From NCBI GenBank assembly GCA_041652575.1, contig JBAZHC010000013.1, positions 1 to 64,000 on the forward strand: a stretch of DNA of 64,000 bases, written 5' to 3'. A model generated the notes under the pieces. That model did no database searches. It was not told the DNA's origin and saw only the letters and a program-made list of their open reading frames with translations. Origin of the DNA: Phycisphaerae bacterium. GTDB lineage: Bacteria; Planctomycetota; Phycisphaerae; Sedimentisphaerales; UBA12454. A program made the translations under genes and the position numbers. Shown here in pieces: positions 18,398 through 27,476 of this stretch. The stretch's first letter is position 1, and each line of letters begins with the position of its first letter.

Positions 18398-19729
18398 TTA
18401 AAGTTTGCTTACCATCTCGGCAAACATATTTCCCCTCTGTACAAAATTAACGAACATATCGTAACTTGCGCAGGCTGGACTTAATAAAACCACATCGCCG
18501 TTCGTTGAAATTTCTTTTGCTTTATTCACCGCTTCGGTGAGCGAACCTGCCCGATAAATCGTAGGCACCGCTCCGGTTTTTTTTACAGATTGTTCGATTT
18601 TATCGGCCGTTACGCCAATCAATATTAATGCTTTCAGTTTATTGCTGATTTTTTTTGCCATTTCATCAAAAGGCAGTCCTTTATCGTATCCGCCTGCGAT
18701 TAAAATTTTCGGCTCGCTGAATGCCTCCACTCCGACGACTGTACTTTCCGGCGTTGTTGCAATCGAATCATTATAATATCTCACGCCGTTGACGGTTCCC
18801 ACAAGTTCGAGCCTGTGGGGCAGGGAAACAAAACTTCCTACTGATTCGACTAAATCCTCATTGCTGAGGCCGAAATGATAGGCTATGGTTATCGCTGCGG
18901 AAAGATTTTCAGCATTTGCCTTGCCGGGCAGCTTAAAAACTTCGGTCAGTTTGCTGTCGAGTTCTTCTCTGTCGAATAAAACACAAATTCTATCTGTTTT
19001 TTTATATTTTTCGTACCATTGACAGCATTTTTCATCGTAAGCGTTTAATACAGCCACATCGCCGGGATTTTGAAAACGCAAAATGTTTTCCTTGGCGCTG
19101 CAGTAATTTTCCATTGTTTTGTGTCTGTCGAGATGATTCGGAGCGATATTTGTAATGCAGCCTATATAAGGCGATTTTTTTATGCGGGCAAGCTGTTCGA
19201 GCTGAAAACTCGATATCTCAAGTACCACAACATCATTTTTCTTAATCTGCTCAAGCGTTTCGAGCAGCGGCCGATTGCCGATATTGCCGCTAAGCCAGAC
19301 GTTTCCTGTTTTTATGTTTTTCAAAAGATGCGCGGTCAGGGCGGTAGTTGTACTTTTTCCGTTTGAGCCGGTGATTGCGACAATTTTCGCGGGGCACAAC
19401 TGGAAGAATATTTCCATCTGCGATGTTATAAGTTTGTTTCTGCTTTTCGCGGCGTCGATATAAGGGTTTGCTTCGTCAACCGCGGGATTAACGATAATAA
19501 CATCCGAATCGGTAAAATCGGATATCTGATGGCCGCCGATGTGAAACTCGATATTCTTAAAACTTGCGAGTTCTTTTATCGAATCCGCAAGTTTTTTTTC
19601 ATCGCCCTTGTCGGTTACGATAACTTTTTTGGCGAACCTGGCGGCGAATTTCGCGGTATCGACCCCGCCTCCGAATACACCCAGCCCCATTACAACAACA
19701 GATTTATCTTTGATAAAGTCGATACTCAT
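18398..19729 (-). CDS. murD: UDP-N-acetylmuramoylalanine--D-glutamate ligase
   Basis: The enzyme adds D-Glu to UDP-MurNAc-L-Ala in the cytoplasmic part of peptidoglycan synthesis. At 443 residues it has normal length. The ATP-binding loop is AITGSNGKSTTTAL, the central domain has PNHLDRHKTMENYCSAK, and the C-terminal domain starts HRLELVGTVNGVRYYNDSIATTPEST, all Mur-ligase signatures. The N-terminal Rossmann part (VVMGLGVFGGG) keeps the MurD pattern. Its ATG overlaps the stop of pyrF (TAATG). Finding murD agrees with the peptidoglycan now accepted for planctomycetes. Confidence 0.96.
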   Translation of the reverse strand: MSIDFIKDKSVVVMGLGVFGGGVDTAKFAARFAKKVIVTDKGDEKKLADSIKELASFKNIEFHIGGHQISDFTDSDVIIVNPAVDEANPYIDAAKSRNKLITSQMEIFFQLCPAKIVAITGSNGKSTTTALTAHLLKNIKTGNVWLSGNIGNRPLLETLEQIKKNDVVVLEISSFQLEQLARIKKSPYIGCITNIAPNHLDRHKTMENYCSAKENILRFQNPGDVAVLNAYDEKCCQWYEKYKKTDRICVLFDREELDSKLTEVFKLPGKANAENLSAAITIAYHFGLSNEDLVESVGSFVSLPHRLELVGTVNGVRYYNDSIATTPESTVVGVEAFSEPKILIAGGYDKGLPFDEMAKKISNKLKALILIGVTADKIEQSVKKTGAVPTIYRAGSLTEAVNKAKEISTNGDVVLLSPACASYDMFVNFVQRGNMFAEMVSKL

Positions 19730-20676
19730 TATTTTTGCTGTAATGCCTGCGCAAGCTCAATCTTGGCATCAATTACAGCCTGTTCTATACATTTTTCCCA
19801 GTTATCGCCGAACTGCTGAATATATTTTTCATTTTCATAAGCGTAAATTATAGACCTCGATGCGCTGATAATGGCACCGGTGCCGTCCGGTTTGCAGAAT
19901 CGTACGCAATCAGCGGCTGTCGCACCTTGTGAGCCGAAGCCTGGAACCAGAAACCATATATTTTTATACTTTTCGCGAAGAGCCGTTGTCTGCTCGCCGC
20001 TTGTACCGCCAATGACCATACCAACGTTACTGAAACCGCTGTTGCCGAATCTCTGCTTTTGATTTGCGATTTGGGCAACTACTTCGGCGAGTTTCTCATA
20101 CATTTTTACTCCTGCCGCATCGGCAAAATCCTGAATGACTGCCGCCGATGGATTACTCGCGCGAACCCAGACGAAAACACCTTTTCCCTGGCTGTTTGCC
20201 ATATCTGCGAATGGCAAAATGCCGTCAGAGCCTGCAAAGCCGTTTATGGTGACAGCGTCGGGTGCAAATACATCTTCCAGTCCTTTGAGTTCCGGATTCT
20301 GAAGATGAGCTTGTGCATAATTTTCCGCGGTATGTCCGATATCGCCGCGTTTGACGTCGCCGATAATTTCAAGACCGAGTTCCTGCGCCTCGCTGATGAG
20401 CGAATAATAACATTCGACGCCTTCCCAGAGATATTTTTCAAAATAAGCGATATTTATTTTCACAGCCGGCACAAGCGGTGCGATAATTCTTAAAACTTTC
20501 GTGCTGAACTCAAATATAGCGTCAATCGATGCGGCAGCGTCTTTTTCGTCGCTTAGGCTTTTGGTTTGACGTATAGCAGCGGGTAATTTGCTGTAAACAG
20601 GGTCGAGACCTGCTATCAACTGGGTTTTCTTTGATTTGACAGCCTTATAGAGCCGGTCTCCGAAATGACTTGCCAT
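19729..20676 (-). CDS. pyrF: Orotidine 5'-phosphate decarboxylase, type 2
   Basis: This enzyme makes UMP from orotidine 5'-phosphate. Active-site elements are LIAGLDPVYSKLP, VKINIAYFEKY and the DVKRGDIGHTAENYA motif with the catalytic Lys and Asp pair. The closing LVPGFGSQGA and SRSIIYAY bind phosphate. Its 315 residues and the GFAGSDG/ASNPS segments place it in the longer type 2 (actinobacterial/myxococcal-like) family rather than the E. coli type. It is first in a two-gene unit with murD. Confidence 0.95.
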   Translation of the reverse strand: MASHFGDRLYKAVKSKKTQLIAGLDPVYSKLPAAIRQTKSLSDEKDAAASIDAIFEFSTKVLRIIAPLVPAVKINIAYFEKYLWEGVECYYSLISEAQELGLEIIGDVKRGDIGHTAENYAQAHLQNPELKGLEDVFAPDAVTINGFAGSDGILPFADMANSQGKGVFVWVRASNPSAAVIQDFADAAGVKMYEKLAEVVAQIANQKQRFGNSGFSNVGMVIGGTSGEQTTALREKYKNIWFLVPGFGSQGATAADCVRFCKPDGTGAIISASRSIIYAYENEKYIQQFGDNWEKCIEQAVIDAKIELAQALQQK

Positions 20677-20770
20677 CCTGTTCCTTTCAGTTAATATACT
20701 ATTACTATCTATTTTAATCTTATTTAGCAGGAAATACTATAAACATAAAATTTTCTTTGGCAAGAAGGTA

Positions 20771-21472
20771 ATGAAAATTTATTTCAATTATGAAAGAGTA
20801 AAGCAAAGCCTGAAAAATCCAAAAGTAAGAACAATTATTACTTTATCGGAATGGTTCCTGTTTTTTTTGATTCTGTTCTGGCTTATTGGACTTTTCAGTG
20901 TTCCCAAATATTACCGGCCGGTTAAGTCTGTATCCGATGGGCAGGTAAGCCAATATCTTACCAATCGTATACTTCCCGATATGCACAACAACTCGCAATA
21001 TGACCAGCCGTTTGATATTGTTTTTTCCGAGAAGGGCATCAATGATATTCTCGTAAGGCATATTGACGCCAATAATCTGGGGAAATCGAATCTATCGGAC
21101 GTCAGTGTTACTTTTAAACGGAACAGAATCCTGCTGACAGGCAAAACTGTTTATCACGGATTTAATTTTATTGTGACAATTGTCTTAAAACCATACATAA
21201 ACAAAGAAGGATATTTTTTGCCGGGGATATCAAAGATACTGATAGGCAAAAGCCGTATCCCGTTTGCGGTCAGAGCAGTGAAAAGGAAAGTCCTTTACGA
21301 ACTTACGGGCTTTTTTAAGGATTCTGATACCGCAAATTTTGTCGGGATATTGTTCAGCAGCAACAGGATAGAACCGGTATTTCCGTTTAATCATCGGAAA
21401 CTTCGAGTTGAGAAAATAACACTTCAGGACAAAGAAGTTGTCATTAGTTTTCTACCTCAGCAGGATAATTAA
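20771..21472 (+). CDS. Membrane-anchored protein of unknown function
   Basis: I do not recognise this 233-residue protein. It has a basic N-terminus, one transmembrane helix (about residues 26-46, WFLFFLILFWLIGLFSV) and then a periplasmic part of mixed beta-strand character with segments such as VSVTFKRNRILLTGKTVYHGFNFIVTIVLKPYI. The pattern is reminiscent of LEA/DUF2993-like lipid-binding domains, but that is a guess from secondary structure only. It lies 5 bases before ispE and is probably co-transcribed with it. Confidence 0.65.
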   Translation: MKIYFNYERVKQSLKNPKVRTIITLSEWFLFFLILFWLIGLFSVPKYYRPVKSVSDGQVSQYLTNRILPDMHNNSQYDQPFDIVFSEKGINDILVRHIDANNLGKSNLSDVSVTFKRNRILLTGKTVYHGFNFIVTIVLKPYINKEGYFLPGISKILIGKSRIPFAVRAVKRKVLYELTGFFKDSDTANFVGILFSSNRIEPVFPFNHRKLRVEKITLQDKEVVISFLPQQDN

Positions 21473-21477
21473 GCACG

Positions 21478-22392
21478 ATGGATATGAAAGAAAAATGTTT
21501 AAAACCGCAGTTTGAAATTACAGGCGAAGCTTTAATCGCAAGAGCGCCTGCGAAAATTAATCTTTCTCTTCTGGTCGCCGATAAAAGGCCTGACGGTTTT
21601 CATAATATAGAAACCCTGATGGCGAAAATTACGCTTTACGACCAGTTGCTTTTTGAAATCGGCAAGGCGGAAGGAATCGAACTTGTTTGTAATGGACTCT
21701 GGTCTCCGGCAGGAAAAGATAATCTTGTCTATAAAGCGTGCGGCCTTTTTTACAAATGCATCGACAAAAAACCATCAGTTAAAATAACCCTTACAAAAAA
21801 TATTCCGGCCGGCTCAGGTCTTGGCGGGGCCAGCAGCGATGCGGCGACGGTTCTTCTGGCTCTGAATAAACTGCACGGCCAAATAGTTAATGATGACCAG
21901 CTTTATAACCTTTCAGGACAACTCGGAAGCGATGTGTCATTTTTTTTGAATGGGCCTTTAGCTGTTTGCAGTGGCAGGGGAGAGAAAGTGGTTAAAGTGG
22001 GCAACTCTCGCCCTTTTGCGGCAATTCTTGTCTTGTCTGACATAAATGTTTCTACTAAAATGATTTATGAAAATTTTGACGTGGACTTGCAGCTTTTTGG
22101 GTCTCTTGACGATGTCATAAAAGGCTATATTTCAAAAAACAAGATTGATTTAATACCAAAAATGTGCGCTAATATGCTTGCCAAAACATGTTTTTCATTG
22201 AATAATGAATTAGCTCTGTTAAAGGTAAAAATTCAAGAAATTACAAAACTGCCGACCTCGCTCAGTGGTAGCGGTTCAGCTTTGTTCGTGGTTCTCGATG
22301 CCGAACAATACCATAAAGCGGAAATATTACGGCGAGAAATTACAGATTCGCTTGACTGCAATTGTATAATAGTTTTCAACAACGAATGGTAG
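21478..22392 (+). CDS. ispE: 4-diphosphocytidyl-2-C-methyl-D-erythritol kinase
   Basis: This GHMP kinase of the non-mevalonate isoprenoid pathway phosphorylates CDP-methylerythritol. Signatures are APAKINLSLLVADKRPDGFHNIETLM near the start and the ATP-binding loop PAGSGLGGASSDAATVLLALN. The late motif LPTSLSGSGSALFVV completes the GHMP fold. Its 304 residues are normal. A second ATG two codons in (21484) is an equally possible start. spoVG follows after 18 bases, as in many bacteria. Confidence 0.95.
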   Translation: MDMKEKCLKPQFEITGEALIARAPAKINLSLLVADKRPDGFHNIETLMAKITLYDQLLFEIGKAEGIELVCNGLWSPAGKDNLVYKACGLFYKCIDKKPSVKITLTKNIPAGSGLGGASSDAATVLLALNKLHGQIVNDDQLYNLSGQLGSDVSFFLNGPLAVCSGRGEKVVKVGNSRPFAAILVLSDINVSTKMIYENFDVDLQLFGSLDDVIKGYISKNKIDLIPKMCANMLAKTCFSLNNELALLKVKIQEITKLPTSLSGSGSALFVVLDAEQYHKAEILRREITDSLDCNCIIVFNNEW

Positions 22393-22410
22393 TTTTGTGA
22401 GGCGATTGTT

Positions 22411-22860
22411 ATGGAGATTACCGAAGTCAGAGTAAAGTTGATTGCCAACAAGGACGAGAGACTCAAGGCATTTTGTTCAATGACCCTCGATAACGATTTT
22501 GTCATTCGCGACATCAAGGTTATCATGGGCACCAATGGTTATTTTGTTGCGATGCCTTCGAGGAAAATGAGCGACCATTGTCCTAAGTGCGGCGGGAAAA
22601 ATCATCTCAGGGCAAGATTCTGCAATAACTGCGGGGCGTCATTGGGTGAGGACAGAGCAAAGAAGGATATGAAAGGCAGAATGAAATTACATGCCGATAT
22701 AGCTCATCCAATCAATGCTTTGTGCAGAGAGACGATTCAGGCCAAAATAGTCGAGGCTTTCGAGGTGGAACTCGAAAAGTCCAAGCTCCCCGGCTATAAG
22801 CCCGTTGAGTTTGACGAGCCGGATGACGATGTTCCTGACGATGTGGCCGGGCATTCATAA
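22411..22860 (+). CDS. spoVG: SpoVG-family regulator with inserted zinc ribbon
   Basis: Residues 1-53 ([11 protein letters not shown]...[17 protein letters not shown]...[11 protein letters not shown]) and 95-120 ([24 protein letters not shown]) are the two halves of SpoVG, a small nucleic-acid-binding regulator of about 85-100 residues. Between them are about 40 extra residues with four cysteines (CPKC at 57-60 and CNNC at 71-74), a zinc ribbon, and then a basic linker. The C-terminus is acidic ([10 protein letters not shown]). The insertion sits where the loop between strand and helix lies in SpoVG and may change nucleic-acid choice. Confidence 0.9.
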   Translation: MEITEVRVKLIANKDERLKAFCSMTLDNDFVIRDIKVIMGTNGYFVAMPSRKMSDHCPKCGGKNHLRARFCNNCGASLGEDRAKKDMKGRMKLHADIAHPINALCRETIQAKIVEAFEVELEKSKLPGYKPVEFDEPDDDVPDDVAGHS

Positions 22861-23015
22861 GCCCCAATGGTTTCTGCAGAGAGAGATTAAGTAGGCTGTT
22901 GTTTAACACACCTTTGTGTTTCGAGAGGAGACAAAAGGTTGCGGTTCTATTCCGCCTTTATATAGCAGTTGTTTGATTTTACATCGTTGAAGCAATGAGA
23001 GGAGAGTAAACTACT

Positions 23016-23300
23016 TCAGGATTCAATAATAAGTTCTTCGAGTATTCTATCTACTGCGGCATCGAGTTTTTCATCGATTTCGTATTTGCCCATACAGATT
23101 TGCCTGCGAACGGTAGAAATCTTTTCAAGTCTGACTTCGGGCAGGTTGGATATTTTTTCGAGCAATTGGCCTATAGGCGTGCCGGCGCCTGCCTGGAGAA
23201 GTTCTTCCGCATGCAGGTCATCGGCAGAATTTAATTTTTCTACTCTTATATTGAGCGAGGATAGCCGGTTATTCAGTTTCTGAATTTTAATCTGTTCCAT
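23016..23300 (-). CDS. flgM: FlgM-type anti-sigma-28 factor
   Basis: The 94-residue protein has a disordered-looking first half and a C-terminal region LPEVRLEKISTVRRQICMGKYEIDEKLDAAVDRILEEL. That is the helical sigma-28-binding part of FlgM (arginine-rich helix, then G-x-Y-x-I-D). In the family it holds FliA inactive until the flagellar hook is finished, when it is exported. No other flagellar gene is in the window. The leader contains two strong hairpins (see separate entry). Confidence 0.82.
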   Translation of the reverse strand: MEQIKIQKLNNRLSSLNIRVEKLNSADDLHAEELLQAGAGTPIGQLLEKISNLPEVRLEKISTVRRQICMGKYEIDEKLDAAVDRILEELIIES

Positions 23301-23324
23301 TGCAGTAAACCTTTCTTGTATGCC

Positions 23325-23386
23325 TTTTAGACCGGAAAAAATCCATTTTTCCGACTAAAACTCAAGGTTAGCAGGTTTTATCCTGC
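23325..23386 (-). other. Two hairpins in the flgM leader
   Basis: Between 25 and 86 bases upstream of flgM the minus-strand RNA can form GCAGG-CCTGC (23371-23386) and then a long imperfect hairpin in which TTTTAGTCGGAAAAA (23346-23360) faces TTTTTCCGGTCTAAAA (23325-23340). No T-run follows, so it is not a simple terminator. It could mask or time translation of flgM. Known riboswitch cores (for example the GEMM cyclic di-GMP type) are not seen. Confidence 0.45.
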
Positions 23387-23531
23387 CGAGCCCCTATATG
23401 TTGTGCTCCCGCTATTCCCTTACGGCTTTCACTATTTCACTTCTAATACTGATATCGTCTGTATGAAAACTAAAACTTTAAAAAAGATTTGAACTTTTTT
23501 ATAGATGTTTAAACGCCTTCCTAAAGCGTTA

Positions 23532-23571
23532 AAACTGCGTTTATAGCCCTGTTAACGCAGTTTCCCAGGGT
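23532..23571 (+). other. Possible H-type RNA pseudoknot in the flgM/tRNA-Asp intergenic region
   Basis: AAACTGCGTT (23532-23541) pairs with AACGCAGTTT (23554-23563) in a perfect 10-bp stem. CCCTG inside its loop (23547-23551) can also pair with CAGGG just after it (23566-23570), giving interleaved stems. The region 23387-23710 holds no open frame; apart from this structure I see nothing in it. Confidence 0.4.
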
Positions 23572-23710
23572 TGTTTATTTTAAAGGCGGGTTTATCTGAT
23601 TTTATGATTTAGGACGGCAGGCGACATACAATATATTGTGGTAGGGTGATTTTGAGCAAATTAAAATAAAGCGGATTTTATAAAAAAATAGGCTTATTGA
23701 CTTAAAGAGC

Positions 23711-23757
23711 TTGACAAAATGGTTTTAAATATTAACTTTATACGCTTTCTGTATAAT
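23711..23757 (+). promoter_or_regulatory. Promoter of tRNA-Asp
   Basis: A perfect TTGACA lies at 23711-23716 inside AAGAGCTTGACA, the same extended sequence seen at the strong promoter at 54947. TTTATA (23737-23742) and TATAAT (23752-23757) are both possible -10 elements. The first has a long spacer; the second would start RNA 5-8 bases before the tRNA but lacks a good -35. Confidence 0.45.
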
Positions 23758-23766
23758 ATAAGTTTC

Positions 23767-23840
23767 GGGGCCGTAGCTCAATTGGCTAGAGCATCGGACT
23801 GTCGATCCGAAGGTTGAGGGTTCGAGCCCCTTCGGCCTCG
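23767..23840 (+). tRNA. tRNA-Asp (anticodon GTC)
   Basis: The 74-nt cloverleaf has acceptor GGGGCCG/CGGCCTC with discriminator G, D-arm AGCTCAATTGGCTAGAGC, anticodon loop CTGTCGATC with GTC, and T-arm GAGGG-TTCGAGC-CCCTT. CCA is not encoded. A strong terminator follows 14 bases downstream. A damaged copy of its 3' two thirds is found at 37.5 kb. Confidence 0.96.
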
Positions 23841-23854
23841 TTTGTTAAGTGATT

Positions 23855-23887
23855 GGCCAGTAAGCAGTTGTGTTTACTGGCCTCTTT
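23855..23887 (+). terminator. Terminator after tRNA-Asp
   Basis: GGCCAGTAA (23855-23863) and TTACTGGCC (23874-23882) form a 9-bp stem with a 10-base loop, followed by TCTTT. Confidence 0.8.
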
Positions 23888-23952
23888 GCTTGATACCCAG
23901 AAATGCCCTGCGGTGTCAAAATCATGTTAATTCCTGGCGAGGTTTCTTTTAC

Positions 23953-24618
23953 TTATTTATACTCCTCTGTCCTGTGCCGTACGATTTGACCTTCAATCAT
24001 ATAAATAACATCCTCAGCGATATTAGTAGTATGGTCGGCGATACGCTCCAAATGGCGGGAAACAGACAGCAAATGAATAAGAGAATCTATCTGCTCAGGA
24101 TGTGCAAGAATCGCTTTTTGCACCTTTAAGTACATCTGACGGTTCATATCATCGATTACATTATCAGTGCTGCAAACTTCCTGTGCGAGTCTGGGGCTCA
24201 TATTTACAAGAGCATCGAGACTCTTCTTTAACATCTCCTGTGCGACACCTGCCATATTCCCGAAATCGAAAGCTATATCAGGTTTCGGTTGTGTAGCAAG
24301 AAAAACTGCCCGTTCGGCTATGTTTACCGCCAAATCGCCGATTCGTTCCAGGTCGCTGTTTATTTTCAAAACAGCAATTATAAAGCGCAAGTCTATGGCA
24401 ACCGGCTGGTACAGGGCAAGCGTTTTGAGGCATTCTTCCTCGATTTCGACTTCCTGCTGGTCTATGGTAATATCGTTCTCTATTATCTTCTGAGCCAATT
24501 CGCTGTTTCTTTCTTCAATAGACAGCGCAGCATTGTGAACGGTAGATTCAATTTTGGCGCCAAGATTGAGTATCGTTTTTTTCAAACTCTCTATTTCTCT
24601 TTTTAAATGTTCAGGCAT
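23953..24618 (-). CDS. phoU: Phosphate-signalling accessory protein PhoU
   Basis: The 221-residue, all-helical protein consists of two PhoU repeats with the metal-binding helices VAIDLRFIIAVLKINSDLERIGDLAVNIAE and DSLIHLLSVSRHLERIADHTTNIAEDVIY. In the family PhoU links the Pst transporter to PhoR and keeps the Pho response off when phosphate is plentiful. It is the last gene of the pst run, 15 bases after a small unknown gene. Confidence 0.97.
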   Translation of the reverse strand: MPEHLKREIESLKKTILNLGAKIESTVHNAALSIEERNSELAQKIIENDITIDQQEVEIEEECLKTLALYQPVAIDLRFIIAVLKINSDLERIGDLAVNIAERAVFLATQPKPDIAFDFGNMAGVAQEMLKKSLDALVNMSPRLAQEVCSTDNVIDDMNRQMYLKVQKAILAHPEQIDSLIHLLSVSRHLERIADHTTNIAEDVIYMIEGQIVRHRTEEYK

Positions 24619-24633
24619 ATCTGATTCCCATCA

Positions 24634-24984
24634 TTAATATTTTTTCCCAACTTGTGAAACAAGGCTATACGCATACTGCTTATCCTTGATATTTATGGTT
24701 CCATCTTTATTGCCGGAAAGATGCGCATCGGCATAATCGAAGGATTCTGAAAGTTCGTTAATTATTTCTATTCTGGTCCATGGAATTATACGTACCATAT
24801 TTATGCCGGCGTAAACGTCTTTTTCAGAATTCACCATTTTCCCAAAATGATAAGTTCTGCAGTCCATACGGACATAGGAAGAAGTTATCTCAAGTACATG
24901 ACCTACAATTATATGATTGTGAGCTTCCGGATAGGTCTTGACGGTGCGAATTTTCCAGATTTTTATTTCAGTATCTTTCGGCAT
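24634..24984 (-). CDS. Small unknown protein between pstB and phoU
   Basis: This 116-residue protein is of unknown function. It has no signal peptide or membrane segment and is rich in short beta-strand stretches (IWKIRTVKTYPEAHNHIIVGHVLEITSSYVRMDCRTYHFG, INMVRIIPWTRIEIINEL). That is similar in feel to a small RNA- or membrane-associated beta-barrel, but no motif is certain. The ATG at 24984 is preferred over a TTG at 24993 because GGAAGG lies 9 bases before it. It overlaps or abuts the end of pstB and is certainly in the pst operon, so a role in phosphate uptake or its control is likely. Confidence 0.65.
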   Translation of the reverse strand: MPKDTEIKIWKIRTVKTYPEAHNHIIVGHVLEITSSYVRMDCRTYHFGKMVNSEKDVYAGINMVRIIPWTRIEIINELSESFDYADAHLSGNKDGTINIKDKQYAYSLVSQVGKKY

Positions 24985-24985
24985 A

Positions 24986-25846
24986 TCAACCAAACCTTCC
25001 TGTAATATAATCTTCCGTTTGTTTATTGGACGGATTACTGAATATTTTCGAAGTCAGGTCATATTCTATCATTTCGCCCATGCAGAAAAACGCGGTTCTG
25101 TAACTGATACGTGCGGCCTGCTGCATATTATGAGTAACTATAATGATTGTATAAGAACTTTGCAACTGAGCAATGAGGTCCTCTATTTTGCTTGTCGCTA
25201 TCGGGTCCAGTGCCGAGCAGGGTTCATCCATAAGAATAACCTGCGGCTGAGTCGCCAATGCGCGGGCGATACAAAGCCGCTGCTGCTGACCGCCGGACAA
25301 GGCTAATGCTGATTTTTTAAGCTCATCCTTTACTTCGTCCCAAAGAGCGGCAGATTTCAAACTCTTTTCTATAATTTCTTCCAGCCTGGAATATTTTTTT
25401 ATGCCCTGAAGCCTGGGGCCATAAGCGACATTGTCAAAGATGCTTTTTGGAAACGGATTCGGCTTTTGAAATACCATCCCCACGTGCTGACGAAGATTTA
25501 CGAGATTGATTTTTTTGTCGTAAATGTCCTGGTTATATACCATTAATTTTCCTTCGGTGCGGGTATGGGGAATGAGGTCGTTCATCCGGTTTATGCTTCG
25601 CAGGAAAGTGCTTTTTCCGCATCCACTGGGCCCGATTATGGCAGTCACGCAGCAGGGGAAGATATTCATCGATATATTTTTTACTCCCGTTTTATTGCCA
25701 TAATAGAAACTGAAATCGTCAGCGACGATAGCCGCAGGTAAATCCCGGTTGCAGACAGAGTCGGAATTCAAGTTTTTTCCTGCCGCTGAAATTTTTATTG
25801 TTTGTTTGTTGTTCATTTTTTTCGCTTCTAAAATAGAGTTTTGCAT
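24986..25846 (-). CDS. pstB: Phosphate ABC transporter ATP-binding protein
   Basis: The ATPase has Walker [11 protein letters not shown]-loop [24 protein letters not shown], signature [17 protein letters not shown] and Walker [14 protein letters not shown], all specific to PstB. It drives phosphate import through PstA/PstC. The frame is open further upstream into pstA; I place the start at the ATG at 25846, 5 bases after the pstA stop. An ATG at 25816 (MNNKQTIK) is also possible. Either way the N-terminus carries an unusual 30-50 extra residues before the ABC domain begins at [10 protein letters not shown]. Confidence 0.96.
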   Translation of the reverse strand: MQNSILEAKKMNNKQTIKISAAGKNLNSDSVCNRDLPAAIVADDFSFYYGNKTGVKNISMNIFPCCVTAIIGPSGCGKSTFLRSINRMNDLIPHTRTEGKLMVYNQDIYDKKINLVNLRQHVGMVFQKPNPFPKSIFDNVAYGPRLQGIKKYSRLEEIIEKSLKSAALWDEVKDELKKSALALSGGQQQRLCIARALATQPQVILMDEPCSALDPIATSKIEDLIAQLQSSYTIIIVTHNMQQAARISYRTAFFCMGEMIEYDLTSKIFSNPSNKQTEDYITGRFG

Positions 25847-25850
25847 ATTT

Positions 25851-27476
25851 TCAGTGTCCGTGAAGTTTTTTAAACAGCCTTGTCCGCAAAACGATCGCGA
25901 TGGCATTGAGGCAAAGAACTAATATTATAAGAGTCGCAACCATTCCATATTGATTGTGCGGTACCATCATAGCGAGACGGTCGCCGACGGCCATATCGTA
26001 ACTGCCGTAGGAAAGAGTTCTGGTTGACTGGAAAATCGACGAAGGAACGGGGCCAAGCGCTATGGCTCCTGTAAAAAGTATCGGAGCAGTTTCACCGGCC
26101 ACACGGCTCAGGCTTAATATTACGCCTGTAAGAATACCGGGCATCGCGGCAGGCAGTGTTACAGATATGAAAGTTCTAAATTTGCCTGCGCCCAACGCAA
26201 GCGAAGCCTCTTTATATGTTGACGGTACGGTTTTTATAGCTTCTTCACTGGCGCGAATCATCACCGGGAGCGCTAATATGCTTAACGTCAAAGAAGCTGT
26301 AAAAATACACGGCTTGGAGGCGGCGCCAAAAGCCGGCAGAAGAAACAATACGAAAAATGCCAAACCGAACAATCCGAAAATAATACTCGGAACTCCTGCC
26401 AGAGAATTTATGCATACCCGAATTATTTTTATTATGAAATTGTCCGAGGCGAACTCCGTCAGATACGCCGCCGAGATGATGCCAAGCGGTATGACAAAAA
26501 GCATACTCAAAAGAGTCAGCAGTAATGTGCCGATAATCTCAGGCCCGATTCCGCCGAAGTAATGGCCGGGCGTACTGTCGTCGATTAAGTACTGCCAGTA
26601 AAACCGCAATTTGGGTTTCATCATTGTTTTAAGATTGTCCTTAATATATCCGAAAAGCGGTTCGATTTCAGTGCCGGCAAACTCTTCTGCACGTTGTGTT
26701 CTGGTTTTTACGAGCGGTAGTCCATCCCCCTGCGAGACCCATTGTTCTTTCCACAGGATTTTATCCAGTATGGACTGGGCCAAATCCCAGCGGGTCGCAC
26801 CGAACTGATTCATCGCGGTTGCGGGCAAAGCTGCGCCCGGACGCGGCCCCAAAAGCAAAGTCAAAAGGTCTTCGATTTGGCCGACAGATTCGGCATATAG
26901 ATGCTGTTTGGTCAAATCTGTTTTTTTCGCAGCTTTTTGAAAATCCGCGGCTATTACAAAAAAATCCTCGGCGGAGGTGCCTTTAAAATTTTCGTCCCCT
27001 GAAAATTTCATCACATAAGTAACACATTCAGCGATCTCGGCTTTATCTTTGCTTGCGAAAGCGATTTCAAGCCGGTCGCGGATGTCCTTAAGCGTAGAAC
27101 GAATGTCAGTGTATTGCTGAGGCGTCAAATCTTTCCTGCGGAGTTCCTGACCGCAGCGGCGGTATATCGTTCTGACCTGTTCGGTCAAAGACTGCGTATC
27201 TATTCCTTTTTTGAAATCATCAATCGTATCGTATATTTTCTGCCGAACGGCGGCGGTTTGTTTTTTTTCAGCCGACAGTTTCATTTCATTGCCGCGGCGG
27301 AAAAGAGTAATCTGCATTTTGCGGAATTCCACTGTATCCCTGAAAATAACCGCACTTGTTCCTTTTGACAATATCGGCCCAAGTATCATAATAAGCAGAG
27401 TTATAATGACAAGAACTGTCAGCCATGTTACGGCTGTGAATATTTTATCAAAATGGCTGCGGGTTGTAATTTTCAT
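25851..27476 (-). CDS. pstA: Phosphate ABC transporter permease PstA with large extra domain
   Basis: The C-terminal 240 residues are a normal PstA permease: five helices from [16 protein letters not shown] onward, with the EAA-like loop [26 protein letters not shown]. Before it, a first membrane helix (about residues 13-36) is followed by about 250 residues of mostly charged, helical sequence (for example [23 protein letters not shown] and [23 protein letters not shown]) with no homologue I recognise. By topology this insert should lie outside the cytoplasm. PstA is usually about 290 residues; this one is 541. It overlaps pstC by 4 bases. Confidence 0.92.
   Translation of the reverse strand: MKITTRSHFDKIFTAVTWLTVLVIITLLIMILGPILSKGTSAVIFRDTVEFRKMQITLFRRGNEMKLSAEKKQTAAVRQKIYDTIDDFKKGIDTQSLTEQVRTIYRRCGQELRRKDLTPQQYTDIRSTLKDIRDRLEIAFASKDKAEIAECVTYVMKFSGDENFKGTSAEDFFVIAADFQKAAKKTDLTKQHLYAESVGQIEDLLTLLLGPRPGAALPATAMNQFGATRWDLAQSILDKILWKEQWVSQGDGLPLVKTRTQRAEEFAGTEIEPLFGYIKDNLKTMMKPKLRFYWQYLIDDSTPGHYFGGIGPEIIGTLLLTLLSMLFVIPLGIISAAYLTEFASDNFIIKIIRVCINSLAGVPSIIFGLFGLAFFVLFLLPAFGAASKPCIFTASLTLSILALPVMIRASEEAIKTVPSTYKEASLALGAGKFRTFISVTLPAAMPGILTGVILSLSRVAGETAPILFTGAIALGPVPSSIFQSTRTLSYGSYDMAVGDRLAMMVPHNQYGMVATLIILVLCLNAIAIVLRTRLFKKLHGH

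Noticed and set aside
23325..23460. flgM leader as a cyclic di-GMP (GEMM) or other known riboswitch
   Set aside because: The conserved core sequences of known classes are not present; only unassigned hairpins can be supported.
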